A stretch of 64,000 nt of DNA from Bradyrhizobium sp. LLZ17 (GTDB lineage Bacteria; Pseudomonadota; Alphaproteobacteria; Rhizobiales; Xanthobacteraceae). The stretch's first letter is position 1. Every line of letters begins with the position of its first letter. The translations under genes and the position numbers were made by a program. The notes beneath the pieces were generated by a model. It was not told where the DNA came from. It made no database searches and worked only from the letters and a program-made list of their open reading frames with translations. Shown one piece after another: positions 25,325-37,104 of this stretch. The stretch lies in contig NZ_CP165734.1 in NCBI RefSeq assembly GCF_041200145.1, positions 6,925,001 through 6,989,000 of the forward strand. The letters run 5' to 3'.

Positions 25325-26280
25325 GTGAGCGAGGGGCAAGTCGGCGGAAGGCATGTTGGCAAGGCGGTGCTTATCGCAGGCCCGACCGCCAGCGGCAAGT
25401 CGGCCCTGGCGCTCGAGCTCGCGCTCGCCAGCAATGGCGTCGTGATCAATGCCGATTCCATGCAGGTCTATCGCGACCTCCGCATCATCACGGCGCGCCC
25501 GACCCATGGCGACGAGGCGCGCGTGCCGCATCGCCTCTATGGCCATGTCGATGCTGCCGTGAATTTCTCGGCCGGCGCCTGGGTGAGCGACGCCGCGAGG
25601 GCACTCGAAGAGGCGCAGGCGCAGGATCGCCTGCCGATCTTCATCGGCGGCACCGGGCTGTATTTCAAGGCGTTGACGGCCGGGCTCTCGGTCGTGCCGC
25701 CGATCCCGGCGGAGGTGCGCGAGAGCGTACGGGCGCGGCTGGAGCAGAACGGCGTCGAGGCGCTGCACGCGGAACTCGCGCGCCGCGATCCGCGCGCGGC
25801 CGACCGATTGAACCTGCGCGACCGCAGCCGCATCGCGCGCGCGCTCGAAGTGATTGAGGCGACCGGCCGCTCGCTGCTCGACTGGCACCGCGAGGGGAGC
25901 CGCCGCTGTTGCCGAAGGACAGTTTTCGCGCGGTGTTCCTTAGCCCGGAGCGCGACGAGCTCTATGCCCGCATCGATGCTCGCTTCGACGCCATGCTGGG
26001 GGCCGGTGCAGTGAGGGAAATCGAGCGGCTGGTTGCCAGGCGGCTCGACCCACTTCTGCCGGCCATGAAGGCGCATGGCGTGCCGGCATTGATGCGGCAC
26101 CTGCGCGGCGAGCTCAGTCTGGACGAGGCCGCCTCCATCGGGCGCGCCGATACCCGCCACTACGCCAAGCGGCAATTCACCTGGTTCCGGCACCAATTGC
26201 CCGAGTTCGAGTGGGTGAAGCCCGAGGAGGCGAGGGGGTGGCTGGCCGCTGTCGTCAATGCGGCGCGGGACCCGGAATGA
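25325..26280 (+). pseudogene. miaA: tRNA dimethylallyltransferase MiaA (broken by a 1-base deletion)
   Basis: MiaA adds a dimethylallyl group to A37 of tRNAs that read UNN codons. The P loop [32 protein letters not shown] and [16 protein letters not shown] are intact. The frame is lost after LLDWHREG at a G run (25894-25897, four Gs). The second frame continues [20 protein letters not shown] through [17 protein letters not shown] to the normal C terminus. Adding one G restores a 318-residue protein of family length. GTG at 25325 is the likely start. A sequencing error is the favoured explanation. Confidence 0.9.
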
Positions 26281-26432
26281 CGGGGTTTTGTGCGTCGCCT
26301 CGCGAATTTGCTCTCGCCGAACTCGGGGAACGCCGCTACACTGCCAAAATCGCGCGGGAACGGCCGCATTGCCTTGACATCCGGGCTTTGGCCGCTATGT
26401 TCGCGCAACCTTTGGGAAGCTGAGCGCCAGCC

Positions 26433-26498
26433 ATGCGTAATATTATTACCAAACTCCTTATCGCCGTCGTACCCAGGCACACCGCCGGGGGTGGCTAG
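26433..26498 (+). CDS. ilvB leader peptide (21 aa)
   Basis: The short frame reads MRNIITKLLIAVVPRHTAGGG and ends TAG. Seven of its first 13 codons are Ile, Leu or Val, in adjacent clusters (II, LLI, VV). It lies upstream of ilvB and is followed by two mutually placed hairpins, the second ending in six Ts. This is the standard layout of transcription attenuation by ribosome stalling in branched-chain amino acid operons: low charged Ile/Leu/Val tRNA stalls the ribosome and relieves termination. Confidence 0.82.
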   Translation: MRNIITKLLIAVVPRHTAGGG

Positions 26499-26550
26499 CT
26501 GCCATCCGCATGACAGGCGGTGTGCATGGGCCCTCTTCGGGGCCTTTTTT
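26477..26550 (+). promoter_or_regulatory. Transcription attenuator of ilvB
   Basis: GCACACCGCC (26477-26486, inside the leader peptide frame) is exactly complementary to GGCGGTGTGC (26516-26525). Directly after it, GGCCC (26529-26533) pairs with GGGCC (26540-26544) and is followed by TTTTTT, an intrinsic terminator. A ribosome stalled on the Ile/Leu/Val codons would cover or free the first arm and change which structure forms. The exact antiterminator pairing was not modelled. Confidence 0.75.
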
Positions 26551-26607
26551 ATTTCCCGAACCCGACACGAACGAAGCCGCTGGCAACAGCGCATCCGGAG
26601 CAAGCCA

Positions 26608-28383
<1,776 letters not shown>

Positions 28384-28405
28384 GCGCGATCGTTACAAAC
28401 TCCGC

Positions 28406-28507
28406 TGTCATCGCCCGGCTTGACCGGGCGATCCAGTACGCCGAGGCCTCTCGATCACTCTCGGGGGCTTCTGGAATACCAGATCCCCGCCTTCGCGGGG
28501 ATAACAG
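28406..28507. repeat. Intergenic repeat, copy 2 of the ATCCAGTACGCCG family
   Basis: The element reads GTCATCGCCCGGC, a CGCCCGGCTTGACCGGGCG hairpin, ATCCAGTACGCCGAGGCC, then CTGGAATACCAGAT and a CCCCGCCTTCGCGGGG hairpin. It shares blocks with the copy at 24311-24396. It sits between ilvB and the dehydratase gene, so it would be within the mRNA if the cluster is one transcript. Confidence 0.7.
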
Positions 28508-28537
28508 GTGTGAGCAATGGTCCATGGAAGGGCTACG

Positions 28538-29509
28538 ATGTTCGACCTGAGGGAGCTCGATCGCGCGCACAAGATCGTGGGGCAGGCGATGCCGCCGACG
28601 CCGGCGCATGTCTGGCCGCTGCTGAACCAGCGGGTCGGCACCGAGGTCGTGGTCAAGCACGAGAACCACACCCCGGTCGGCGCCTTCAAGGTGCGCGGCG
28701 GGCTGGTCTATCTCGATCGGCTCAAGCGCGAGCGGCCGAACGTTCCCGGCATCATCTCGGCGACGCGCGGCAATCACGGCCAGAGCCTCGCTTTTGCCGC
28801 GAACCGCCATGGCGTTCCAGCGGTGATCTATGTGCCGCGCGGCAATTCGGTCGAGAAGAACCGTGCGATGAAAGCCTTTGGCGCCGAGCTCGTCGAGCAC
28901 GGCGAGGACTTTCAGGCCGCGCGCGAGGAGGCCGGACACCGCGCGCAGTTCGCCGGGCTCCACATGGTGCCGTCGTTCCACACCGACCTCGTGCTGGGTG
29001 TCGCGACCTATGCGCTCGAACTGTTCAGGGCCGCGCCTGACCTTGATGTCCTCTATGTGCCGATCGGGCAGGGCTCCGGCATCTGCGGCTGCATCTTGGC
29101 GCGCGACCTGCTCGGCTTGAAGACCGAGATTGTCGGCGTGCAGTCGACCGAGGCGCCGTCCTACGCGCTGTCGTTCGCCGCGGGGAAGATCGTGACGACC
29201 GAGACCAGCAATACGCTCGCCGACGGCATGGCGACGCGGATTCCCGATCCGGAAGCGCTTGCCATCATCCGCAAGGGCGCCTCGCGCATCGTCCAGGTGA
29301 CGGACGACGAAGTCGCCGCAGCAATCCGCGCCTACTGGACCGACACGCACAATCTCGCTGAAGGCGCCGGAGCCGCCGCGCTCGCCGCGGCGCTTCAGGA
29401 AAAGACAAAACTGTCAGGCAGGCGCGTCGGTCTCGTGCTGTCCGGCGGCAACATCGATTTTGATCTGTTCCGCCGTTGGGTCGGGACGGACGTGCCAGCG
29501 ATGGCGTGA
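28538..29509 (+). CDS. PLP-dependent threonine/serine dehydratase-like enzyme
   Basis: This is a 323-residue fold-type II PLP enzyme. The PLP Lys lies in HENHTPVGAFKVRGG, the Asn-containing loop is TRGNHGQSLAFAANRHG, and the phosphate-binding loop is GQGSGICG. There is no C-terminal ACT or IlvA regulatory domain, so it resembles catabolic or short threonine dehydratases. Threonine deamination gives 2-oxobutyrate, the substrate of IlvBH for isoleucine. Its place between ilvB and ilvH therefore suggests a role in isoleucine supply, although the substrate is inferred. ATG at 28538 follows GGAAGG. Confidence 0.85.
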   Translation: MFDLRELDRAHKIVGQAMPPTPAHVWPLLNQRVGTEVVVKHENHTPVGAFKVRGGLVYLDRLKRERPNVPGIISATRGNHGQSLAFAANRHGVPAVIYVPRGNSVEKNRAMKAFGAELVEHGEDFQAAREEAGHRAQFAGLHMVPSFHTDLVLGVATYALELFRAAPDLDVLYVPIGQGSGICGCILARDLLGLKTEIVGVQSTEAPSYALSFAAGKIVTTETSNTLADGMATRIPDPEALAIIRKGASRIVQVTDDEVAAAIRAYWTDTHNLAEGAGAAALAAALQEKTKLSGRRVGLVLSGGNIDFDLFRRWVGTDVPAMA

Positions 29510-29531
29510 CGAGAGACAAGAGGGGACGACA

Positions 29532-30074
29532 ATGAATCAGCCCGCATCCGCCTATTTCATCGAGGAGCGTCACGATCCCAGCGAGACGCATACGCTCTCC
29601 GTGCTCGTGCAGAACGAACCGGGCGTGCTCGCGCGCGTGATCGGCCTGTTCTCCGGGCGCGGCTACAACATCGAAAGCCTCACGGTGTCGGAGACCGAGA
29701 GCCAGAAGCATCTCTCGCGCATCACCATCGTCACCACGGGTACGCCGATGGTGATCGAACAGATCAAGCACCAGCTCGACCGCATGATTCCGGTCTACCG
29801 CGTCGTCGACATGACGCTGACCAAGCGCTCGATCGAGCGCGAACTCGCCATGGTCAAGGTGCGCGGACAGGGCGATCACCGCGTCGAAGCGCTGCGGCTT
29901 GCGGATGCGTTCCGCGCCCGCGTGATCGATGCCACCACCGAGAGCTTTGTGTTCGAGATCACAGGCAATAGCGAAAAAATCAACCAGTTTATCGATCTGA
30001 TGCGCCCGCTCGGCCTTGTCGAGGTGTCGCGCACCGGCGTTGCCGCGATCGGCCGCGGGCCCGAAGGGATGTGA
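29532..30074 (+). CDS. ilvH: Acetolactate synthase, small (regulatory) subunit
   Basis: The 180-residue protein binds Val and activates IlvB. The N-terminal ACT domain contains HTLSVLVQNEPGVLARVIGL followed by FSGRGYNIESL. The middle has KHQLDRMIPVYRVVDMT, and the C-terminal domain has the conserved RSIERELAMVKV. The length is typical of short bacterial IlvH. It starts 22 bases after the dehydratase gene. Confidence 0.97.
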   Translation: MNQPASAYFIEERHDPSETHTLSVLVQNEPGVLARVIGLFSGRGYNIESLTVSETESQKHLSRITIVTTGTPMVIEQIKHQLDRMIPVYRVVDMTLTKRSIERELAMVKVRGQGDHRVEALRLADAFRARVIDATTESFVFEITGNSEKINQFIDLMRPLGLVEVSRTGVAAIGRGPEGM

Positions 30075-30077
30075 CCC

Positions 30078-30773
30078 ATGCTCGCGCGCGACTGGTACTA
30101 TAACGAGCGCAACCGGATCGGCATCGGGCCCGCGGTCGCCTCGATTTACGACAGCCACGATGACGCCGATCTGCGCGCGCGCGCCGCGCTCAAGATGCTC
30201 GGCGTGCAGCGGGGCTGGCGCATCGCCGATATCGGCTGTGGCAACGGTGTGCTGGCGACCGAAGCCGCGCTGATGGGTGCCGAGGTCGATGCCATCGACA
30301 TCTCGCCGGCGATGCTGGCGCTGGCCGAGATCTATGCCCGCGATCGCAAGGCGCCTGTCCGTACGCAATCGGCGGGCCTGCTCAGCTTCTCGTACCAGCC
30401 GGAAAGCTACGATCTGATCGTCAGCGAGTTCACGCTGCACCATCTGCCGGATTTCTGGAAGGCGGTGGCGATGTCGCGGATCTATCGCGCGCTGAAGCCG
30501 GGCGCGAGCTTCTATCTGCGCGATATTGTTTATGTCTCGATGCCCGACGCCGTCGACCGCGACGTCGAGCAATGGGCCGACTTCCAAACCAACAACCACG
30601 ATTTCTCGCGCGAGAGCGTGATGGCGCATATGCGCGACGAATATTCCACCTTCGGCTGGGTGATGGAGCGGATGCTGACCGATGTCGGCTTCACGCTGGT
30701 CTCGGTCGACTACCACGCGCCGATGCACGGCACTTATCTGCTGCGGAAACCCAAGGCCGGCGAGCAAGCATGA
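30078..30773 (+). CDS. Class I SAM-dependent methyltransferase
   Basis: The 231-residue product has a Rossmann-type SAM-binding motif I, RIADIGCGNGVLATEAALMG, the acidic residue of motif II in AEVDAIDISPAML, and motif IV ESYDLIVSEFTLHHLPDFWK. The acceptor is unknown. It starts three bases after ilvH, and its stop overlaps the EamA transporter start. It is translated with the BCAA genes, which does not by itself show a link to that pathway. Confidence 0.85.
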   Translation: MLARDWYYNERNRIGIGPAVASIYDSHDDADLRARAALKMLGVQRGWRIADIGCGNGVLATEAALMGAEVDAIDISPAMLALAEIYARDRKAPVRTQSAGLLSFSYQPESYDLIVSEFTLHHLPDFWKAVAMSRIYRALKPGASFYLRDIVYVSMPDAVDRDVEQWADFQTNNHDFSRESVMAHMRDEYSTFGWVMERMLTDVGFTLVSVDYHAPMHGTYLLRKPKAGEQA

Positions 30774-31645
30774 AGCTGGCCGATATCCTCATTGCCATCC
30801 TGGTGGCGATCATCTGGGGCCTTGCCTTCGTGGCGAGCCGGATCGCGCTCGACGAGTTTTCGCCGGAGCTGATGACTGCGATGCGCTTCCTCATCGCCGC
30901 GGTGCCTTGCCTGTTCGTTCGCAAGCCCAAGATCGCATGGTCGCTCTTGATCGCGATCAGCTTCACGCTGTTCCTCGGTCAGTTCCTGAGCCAGGCCTAT
31001 GGCATCGCGCATGGGGTGCCGGTGGGCTTGACCTCCGTCGTTGTGCAGAGCCAGGCGCTGTTCACCATCGGCTTCGCCGCGCTCGCATTTGGTGAGCGCC
31101 CCACGCCGGTGCAGACGCTGGGCGTCGTCATCGCGGCAGTCGGCCTGCTGATGATCTGCGGCACTGTCGGCTACGATTTCAGCGTCGCTGCGTTCGGGGT
31201 GCTGATGATCGCGCCGGTCAGTTTTGCTATCGGCAACGTTTTGCTGCGGGGAGCCCGTGGCGTGCCGATGTTCGACCTCTTCGCGTGGCTGTGCCTCACT
31301 TCCGCAGTGCCGTTGTTCGCACTCGCGCTGGCCGTCGATGGGCCGGCGCCGACCTGGCAGGCGGTGATCCACATGTCGCTGAGGGGCCTCATGTGCCTGC
31401 TCGTGATCGGTGCCATCTCCACCAGCATTGCCTATTGGCTGTGGGGCCGGCTGCTGCGTGATTATCCGGCGGCCCAAGTGGTGCCGTTCGCCCTGCTCGT
31501 GCCGTTCGTCGGTTCTGCCGCCTCCAGCATCGTGTTCGGCGAGAAGTTCGGCCCGCTGCGCCTCGCCGGCATGCTGACCGTCATCGGCGGCATCGCGGTG
31601 ATGGTGCTGGTCAGGCGGCCGCACGCGCTGCCGAACACCGCGTGA
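30770..31645 (+). CDS. EamA/DMT-superfamily transporter
   Basis: The 291-residue, ten-helix membrane protein has two EamA repeats: AILVAIIWGLAFVASRIAL with FLIAAVPCLFVR in the first, and VVPFALLVPFVGSAASSIVF followed by GEKF in the second. Members export metabolites including amino acids. ATG at 30770 overlaps the methyltransferase stop (ATGA). Adjacent to LysE and the ilv genes, it may export amino acids, but this is inference. Confidence 0.9.
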   Translation: MKLADILIAILVAIIWGLAFVASRIALDEFSPELMTAMRFLIAAVPCLFVRKPKIAWSLLIAISFTLFLGQFLSQAYGIAHGVPVGLTSVVVQSQALFTIGFAALAFGERPTPVQTLGVVIAAVGLLMICGTVGYDFSVAAFGVLMIAPVSFAIGNVLLRGARGVPMFDLFAWLCLTSAVPLFALALAVDGPAPTWQAVIHMSLRGLMCLLVIGAISTSIAYWLWGRLLRDYPAAQVVPFALLVPFVGSAASSIVFGEKFGPLRLAGMLTVIGGIAVMVLVRRPHALPNTA

Positions 31646-31652
31646 GGTGAAT

Positions 31653-32255
31653 ATGGCCTATTCGCTCTTCTATGCCTTTCTCGCCTTCATGGTGGTGATG
31701 TACTTCACCCCCGGGCCGAACAACATCATGCTGCTCGCCTCGGGCCTGACCTATGGCTTTCGGCGCACCATCCCCCACATCGCCGGCATCGTCATCGGCT
31801 TCGCCTTCATGATCGGCGCTGTCGGCCTTGGGCTCGGCACCGTCTTCCTGGCGTATCCGATCCTTGAGACGATTTTGAAATACGCCGGCGCGGCCTACCT
31901 GCTTTATCTCGCCGCCGTGATCGCCTTCTCCGGCCCGGCCAAGCCGGGCCAGGCAAGCGCCCGCGGGCCGATGACCTTCTGGGGCGCGGCCATGTTCCAG
32001 TGGATCAACGCCAAGGGCTGGGTGATCGTGATCGGGACCATCACCGCCTATGCGGCGATTGCCCGGTTTCCAATCAACATCGCGATCCAGACCCTGATCA
32101 GCCTGCTCGTGGGCACGGTCTCAACCGTGGTCTGGGCGCTCTTCGGCAGCGCGCTGCGGCCGGTCCTGACCTCCGAGCGGCTGGTCCGCGTCTTCAACGT
32201 GTTGATGGCGATCCTGCTGTTGGCATCGCTCTACCCTGTTTTCATGGATGCATGA
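31653..32255 (+). CDS. LysE/RhtB-family amino-acid exporter
   Basis: The 200-residue, six-helix transporter has the family signature MYFTPGPNNIMLLASGLTYG in the first helix-loop and FQWINAKGWVIVIGTITAYA in the middle. LysE/RhtB proteins export amino acids such as Thr, Leu or Lys. It is the second exporter gene next to ilvC. ATG at 31653 is preferred over GTG two codons upstream. Confidence 0.9.
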   Translation: MAYSLFYAFLAFMVVMYFTPGPNNIMLLASGLTYGFRRTIPHIAGIVIGFAFMIGAVGLGLGTVFLAYPILETILKYAGAAYLLYLAAVIAFSGPAKPGQASARGPMTFWGAAMFQWINAKGWVIVIGTITAYAAIARFPINIAIQTLISLLVGTVSTVVWALFGSALRPVLTSERLVRVFNVLMAILLLASLYPVFMDA

Positions 32256-32309
32256 TGCCGCGGATTTCCATGCAGAAACGGGTTTCCCAGGGGGCCGAAA
32301 ATGCTCTAG

Positions 32310-33410
<1,101 letters not shown>

Positions 33411-33417
33411 GGTCTGG

Positions 33418-33491
33418 GTCCCCCGGACGCAGCGCAACACTGCTGGCGATGCGAAGCATCGTCCGGCGGCGTGCGTTGCTGGTCCGGGGAG
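33418..33491. repeat. Palindromic repeat after ilvC
   Basis: CCCCCGGACGCAGCGCAAC on the left and GCGTTGCTGGTCCGGGGA on the right form a long imperfect dyad, with GATGCGAAGCATCGTC as an internal hairpin. It is a further palindrome family, different from those at 1144, 5104, 8089 and 24311. The rest of the gap to 33669 shows no gene. Confidence 0.6.
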
Positions 33492-33669
33492 ATACCTGCG
33501 CGCCATTCCTAACCGGAGTGCCCGGCGTGGGGTGGGGTACTGATCGGTATGGAGATGCCTCCGGCATCCATCCGTAGGACTACCGAGTTCAATTTGCGAT
33601 AGCCGGTTCAACCAAATCTTAGCGTTGCAAGGGCGATGGTGGGCCGTTCGCTCGAACCACAGACGCGCA

Positions 33670-36600
33670 ATGCTGAAAGCTTGGCGAAGGCTGGCCGGAT
33701 CGCCGGGATCGTCTGTGACGATCCTGGGCCTGCTGTTTTCGTTCGTCGTCGTCGCCTTGTTTCTCGTCGATCTGGCCGTCCGCTATCGAGAAGCGGTCGC
33801 GTCTGCCAAAACCGATGCTCTCAATCTCTCGGCCATTCTGGCCGAACACGCCGCGATGACGTTCGAAGACATCGATCGCGTGTTGCTTGAGGCGCAGGCG
33901 ATCCGCAACGACGCTTCGTCGGGAAAATACGCCGATCCCGGTGCCGCCAACGCCGCGTTGCGGCAACTGGTCAAGAGCTCGTCGATTCTTGTCGCAGTGG
34001 GTTGGACCGATGCATCCGGAACGGTCGTTGCGCACTCCTACGACCACGCGCTGCCTCGCAACAACATCTCCGACATGGCGCACTTCGTCGCGCAGCGCGA
34101 TGGTGCCGGCAGCGGATTGTTCGTTGCTCCACCCTATCGCTCGGCGGGCGGCGACAAATGGTTCAGTGCGGCGTCGCGCCGTTTGAGCAACCCGGATGGG
34201 AGCTTTGCGGGCATCGTCACGGCGCCGCTGGATCAATCCTTTCTCCTCAAGATCTACCGCAAGATCGATCTTGGCCCGAATGGCTCGGTGGTGCTGCTCC
34301 ATCGCAACGGGCGGATCCTCGCGCGCGTGCCGGAGCAGAACAAGGTGCTGGGGATGTTGGTCGCCGACGGGCCGCTGTTCAACCAGTATCTGCCGGTCTC
34401 CGAGGTCGGGTCATACGAACTGACGAGTCCCGTCGACGGCGTCGCGCGCATCGCGGGCTACAAAGCCGTGTCCGGTCTGCCGCTGGTTCTGGTCGTGACC
34501 TACGCGCGCGCTCACGTGCTGCAGCCATGGTATCGGCATCTCTACACCTTTGGACCACTCGCTGCTGCGATCGTCGCCATCCTTCTGATCGGCACCTTTC
34601 TGCTGCGGCGGCAAACGAATGCGCTTGCGGCCGCGAGCTCCAGGTTTGACGTCGCGTTGAGCAACATGCCGCATGGGCTCAGCATGTTCGATGCCGACGA
34701 GAAGCTGCTGGTCGCCAACAGTCGTTATCGCGAGATTTATCACCTCACGGAGTCGCAGGTCGAGCCTGGAACGCCGCTCAGCAGCATCGTCCGTGGCTAC
34801 AAGAGCGTTGCAGGCGATCTCGATGTCAGGGAGTTCCTCGACGGCGCAAGGCACCGGACTCCGAGGATCATCACACTCGCCGATGGCCGGACCATCTCGA
34901 TCGTGCGAACGCCGATGCTGGATGGTGGCTGGGTCGCGACCCATCAGGATATCACCGAGAGGCAGCGAGACGAGATCCTGCTGGCCGAAAATGCCGCCGA
35001 ACTGAAGCTGATCAACGCGCGGTTCGATGTCGCGATCAATAACATGAATCAGGGCCTGTGCCTGTTTGACGCAGACAAGAACCTGGTCGTTTCCAACTGC
35101 CGGTACCAGCAGATGTACGATCTGCCGGACGAACTCGTCAGGCCCGGTACGCCGCTGCAGCGGATATTGCAGCACTATCAGGATCGCGGCGAAACCAGCT
35201 CGCTGAGCGTCGATCAGCATGTCCAGCTCATGCCGAAACAGCGACAGCAGGATTACGAGCTGAAAGACCACCGCCAGATCCTGATCCAGCGCAAGCCGCT
35301 GCCCGACGGCGGCTGGGTCGCGACGCACGAAGACGTCACCGAGCAGAAACGTGGCGAGCAAATGTTGGCGCAGAAAGCTGCGGAGCTCGAGGCCATCAAC
35401 TTGCGCTTCGATGCCGCCCTCAACAACATGTCCCAAGGGCTTTGCATGTTCGATGCGGAGCAGAGGATCGTGGTGTCGAACGCGCGCTATTGCGACATTT
35501 ACCACATTGACTACAGCCGGATCAGACCCGGAATCACGCTGGCGCAAATTCTCGAGTATCGTCGCGAGCAAGGTACGCATTTCGTCGATGTCGCACCCGA
35601 CGTCTATCTCGATCGCAACGTGAAGCAGCTCAACGAGACCCGAGAACTTGCGGACGGGCGTGTCGTCGCGATTGCGCGGCACATGATGCAGGACGGTGGC
35701 TGGCTCACGACCCATGAGGACATCACCGATCGGGCGAGAAACGAGAAGCGTATCGCGTATCTCGCGCAGCACGATCTGCTCACGGGTCTGGCGAACCGCG
35801 CCGTGTTCTCGGAAAAGCTCGACGAAGCGGCAAAGCGTTTGCAAAGGCATGGCGCGACATTCACCGTGCTGATGCTCGATCTCGACCGGTTCAAGCTGGT
35901 CAACGATACGCTCGGTCACGCCGCAGGCGACCAGTTGCTGGTCGAGGTCGCGCGCCGACTGAGTTCGTCGCTGCGCAATACGGACGTGTTGGCCCGTCTC
36001 GGCGGCGATGAATTTGCGATCATCCAGGAGAACGAAAGCAATCAGAGCGAAGGTGCGATCGCACTGGCGCTGAGGATCATTGGCCTCATCGAGCAACCGT
36101 TCGATCTCGGCAGCAACCGCGTCAGCGTCGGTACCAGCATCGGGATCGCCTTTGCGCCTGAGCATGGCGTCAGCCCCGAGACGTTGCTACAGAAGGCTGA
36201 CCTCGCACTTTATGCCACGAAATCCGGCGGCCGAAACGATTTCCGCATCTTCCAGACCGACATGACGGAAGCTGCCGACACGCAAAAGTGGATGGAGGGC
36301 GAACTGCGGGACGCCATTGATCGCAATGAATTCGAGCTGCACTACCAGCCCGTGATTGATGTTCGGACGCGCGCGACGACGAGCCTGGAGTGCTTCGTGC
36401 GCTGGCATCACCCTTCGAAGGGCGTGCTGCCGCCTGCGCAGTTCCTGGCCGCTGCCGAGGCGTCCGGACTGATGTTGCCACTTGGTGAATGGATCTTGCG
36501 GCAGGCTTGCCTGGATGCGTCCGCCTGGCCGGCGCACATCCGCGTCGCCGTCAATATGAGCGCCGTCCAGTTCCACAAGCCCAACATCCTGGATATCGTC

Positions 36601-37053
36601 CTGTGCGCGCTGGTCGAGTCGGGGCTGTCGCCCGAGCGGCTCGAACTCGAAATTCCCGACGCTGCACTCGTCGAGGGGAATCTGGCGGCTCACCTGCTCA
36701 CGGTGCGGCAGCTGAAGAACCTGGGCATTGGCGTCGTGCTCGATAATTGCGGGGTGGGCTATTCCGCTGCAAGCTACCTCCAGAGCTTTCCATTCGACAA
36801 ATTCAAGATCGACCGGGCGATCGTGCAGGGCTGCGCGACGCGAAGGGACTGCGCCGCCGTGGTCGCCTCCGCCGTCGCATTGGCGCGCGGTCTCGATGTC
36901 ACGACGGTCGCGAAAGGTGTCGAACTCCCCGCGCAATTCGAGGCCTTGAAAGCGGCCGGAGTAGACTTCGCGCAAGGATATCTGTTCGGGCGGCCGGTGC
37001 CGAACTCCGAACTCGACTTCAAGGCGATCTTGCCGGTGCAGAACGTCGCGTGA
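33670..37053 (+). CDS. Membrane sensor: PDC/dCache-3xPAS-GGDEF-degenerate EAL
   Basis: This is a 1127-residue cyclic di-GMP enzyme. Two membrane helices (about residues 12-36 and 290-312) flank a periplasmic Cache-like sensor. Three PAS_7-like repeats begin near residues 323, 451 and 578, each with a FDxALxNMxxGL(C/S)xFD pattern and ending in (TH)xDxTE. The GGDEF motif is intact (RLGGDEFAII, about residue 778), with an RxxD inhibitory site (RNTD) five residues upstream, so cyclase activity is expected. The EAL domain is altered: ECF for EAL, EIPDA for ELTES, LDNCGVGYS for LDDFGTGYS, AKGVE for AEGVE. It is probably not a phosphodiesterase. ATG at 33670 is used, and earlier in-frame starts lack a site. 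A DUF2336 gene follows. Confidence 0.9.
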   Translation: MLKAWRRLAGSPGSSVTILGLLFSFVVVALFLVDLAVRYREAVASAKTDALNLSAILAEHAAMTFEDIDRVLLEAQAIRNDASSGKYADPGAANAALRQLVKSSSILVAVGWTDASGTVVAHSYDHALPRNNISDMAHFVAQRDGAGSGLFVAPPYRSAGGDKWFSAASRRLSNPDGSFAGIVTAPLDQSFLLKIYRKIDLGPNGSVVLLHRNGRILARVPEQNKVLGMLVADGPLFNQYLPVSEVGSYELTSPVDGVARIAGYKAVSGLPLVLVVTYARAHVLQPWYRHLYTFGPLAAAIVAILLIGTFLLRRQTNALAAASSRFDVALSNMPHGLSMFDADEKLLVANSRYREIYHLTESQVEPGTPLSSIVRGYKSVAGDLDVREFLDGARHRTPRIITLADGRTISIVRTPMLDGGWVATHQDITERQRDEILLAENAAELKLINARFDVAINNMNQGLCLFDADKNLVVSNCRYQQMYDLPDELVRPGTPLQRILQHYQDRGETSSLSVDQHVQLMPKQRQQDYELKDHRQILIQRKPLPDGGWVATHEDVTEQKRGEQMLAQKAAELEAINLRFDAALNNMSQGLCMFDAEQRIVVSNARYCDIYHIDYSRIRPGITLAQILEYRREQGTHFVDVAPDVYLDRNVKQLNETRELADGRVVAIARHMMQDGGWLTTHEDITDRARNEKRIAYLAQHDLLTGLANRAVFSEKLDEAAKRLQRHGATFTVLMLDLDRFKLVNDTLGHAAGDQLLVEVARRLSSSLRNTDVLARLGGDEFAIIQENESNQSEGAIALALRIIGLIEQPFDLGSNRVSVGTSIGIAFAPEHGVSPETLLQKADLALYATKSGGRNDFRIFQTDMTEAADTQKWMEGELRDAIDRNEFELHYQPVIDVRTRATTSLECFVRWHHPSKGVLPPAQFLAAAEASGLMLPLGEWILRQACLDASAWPAHIRVAVNMSAVQFHKPNILDIVLCALVESGLSPERLELEIPDAALVEGNLAAHLLTVRQLKNLGIGVVLDNCGVGYSAASYLQSFPFDKFKIDRAIVQGCATRRDCAAVVASAVALARGLDVTTVAKGVELPAQFEALKAAGVDFAQGYLFGRPVPNSELDFKAILPVQNVA

Positions 37054-37104
37054 TGGCATGATCTCCGCCGGAACGCAGGCGGCTCATTGTTCAGGATGCA
37101 GAAG

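Noticed and set aside
28384..28537. A second attenuator or riboswitch before the dehydratase gene
   Set aside because: The hairpins belong to a dispersed repeat that also occurs at 24311-24396, and no leader peptide or T run is present.
29265..30767. 500-codon open frame on the minus strand over ilvH and the methyltransferase
   Set aside because: It crosses three well-supported plus-strand genes and has shadow composition.
33670..37053. Active c-di-GMP phosphodiesterase in the GGDEF/EAL protein
   Set aside because: Key metal-binding and general-base positions of the EAL domain are substituted, so only the cyclase is expected to be active.
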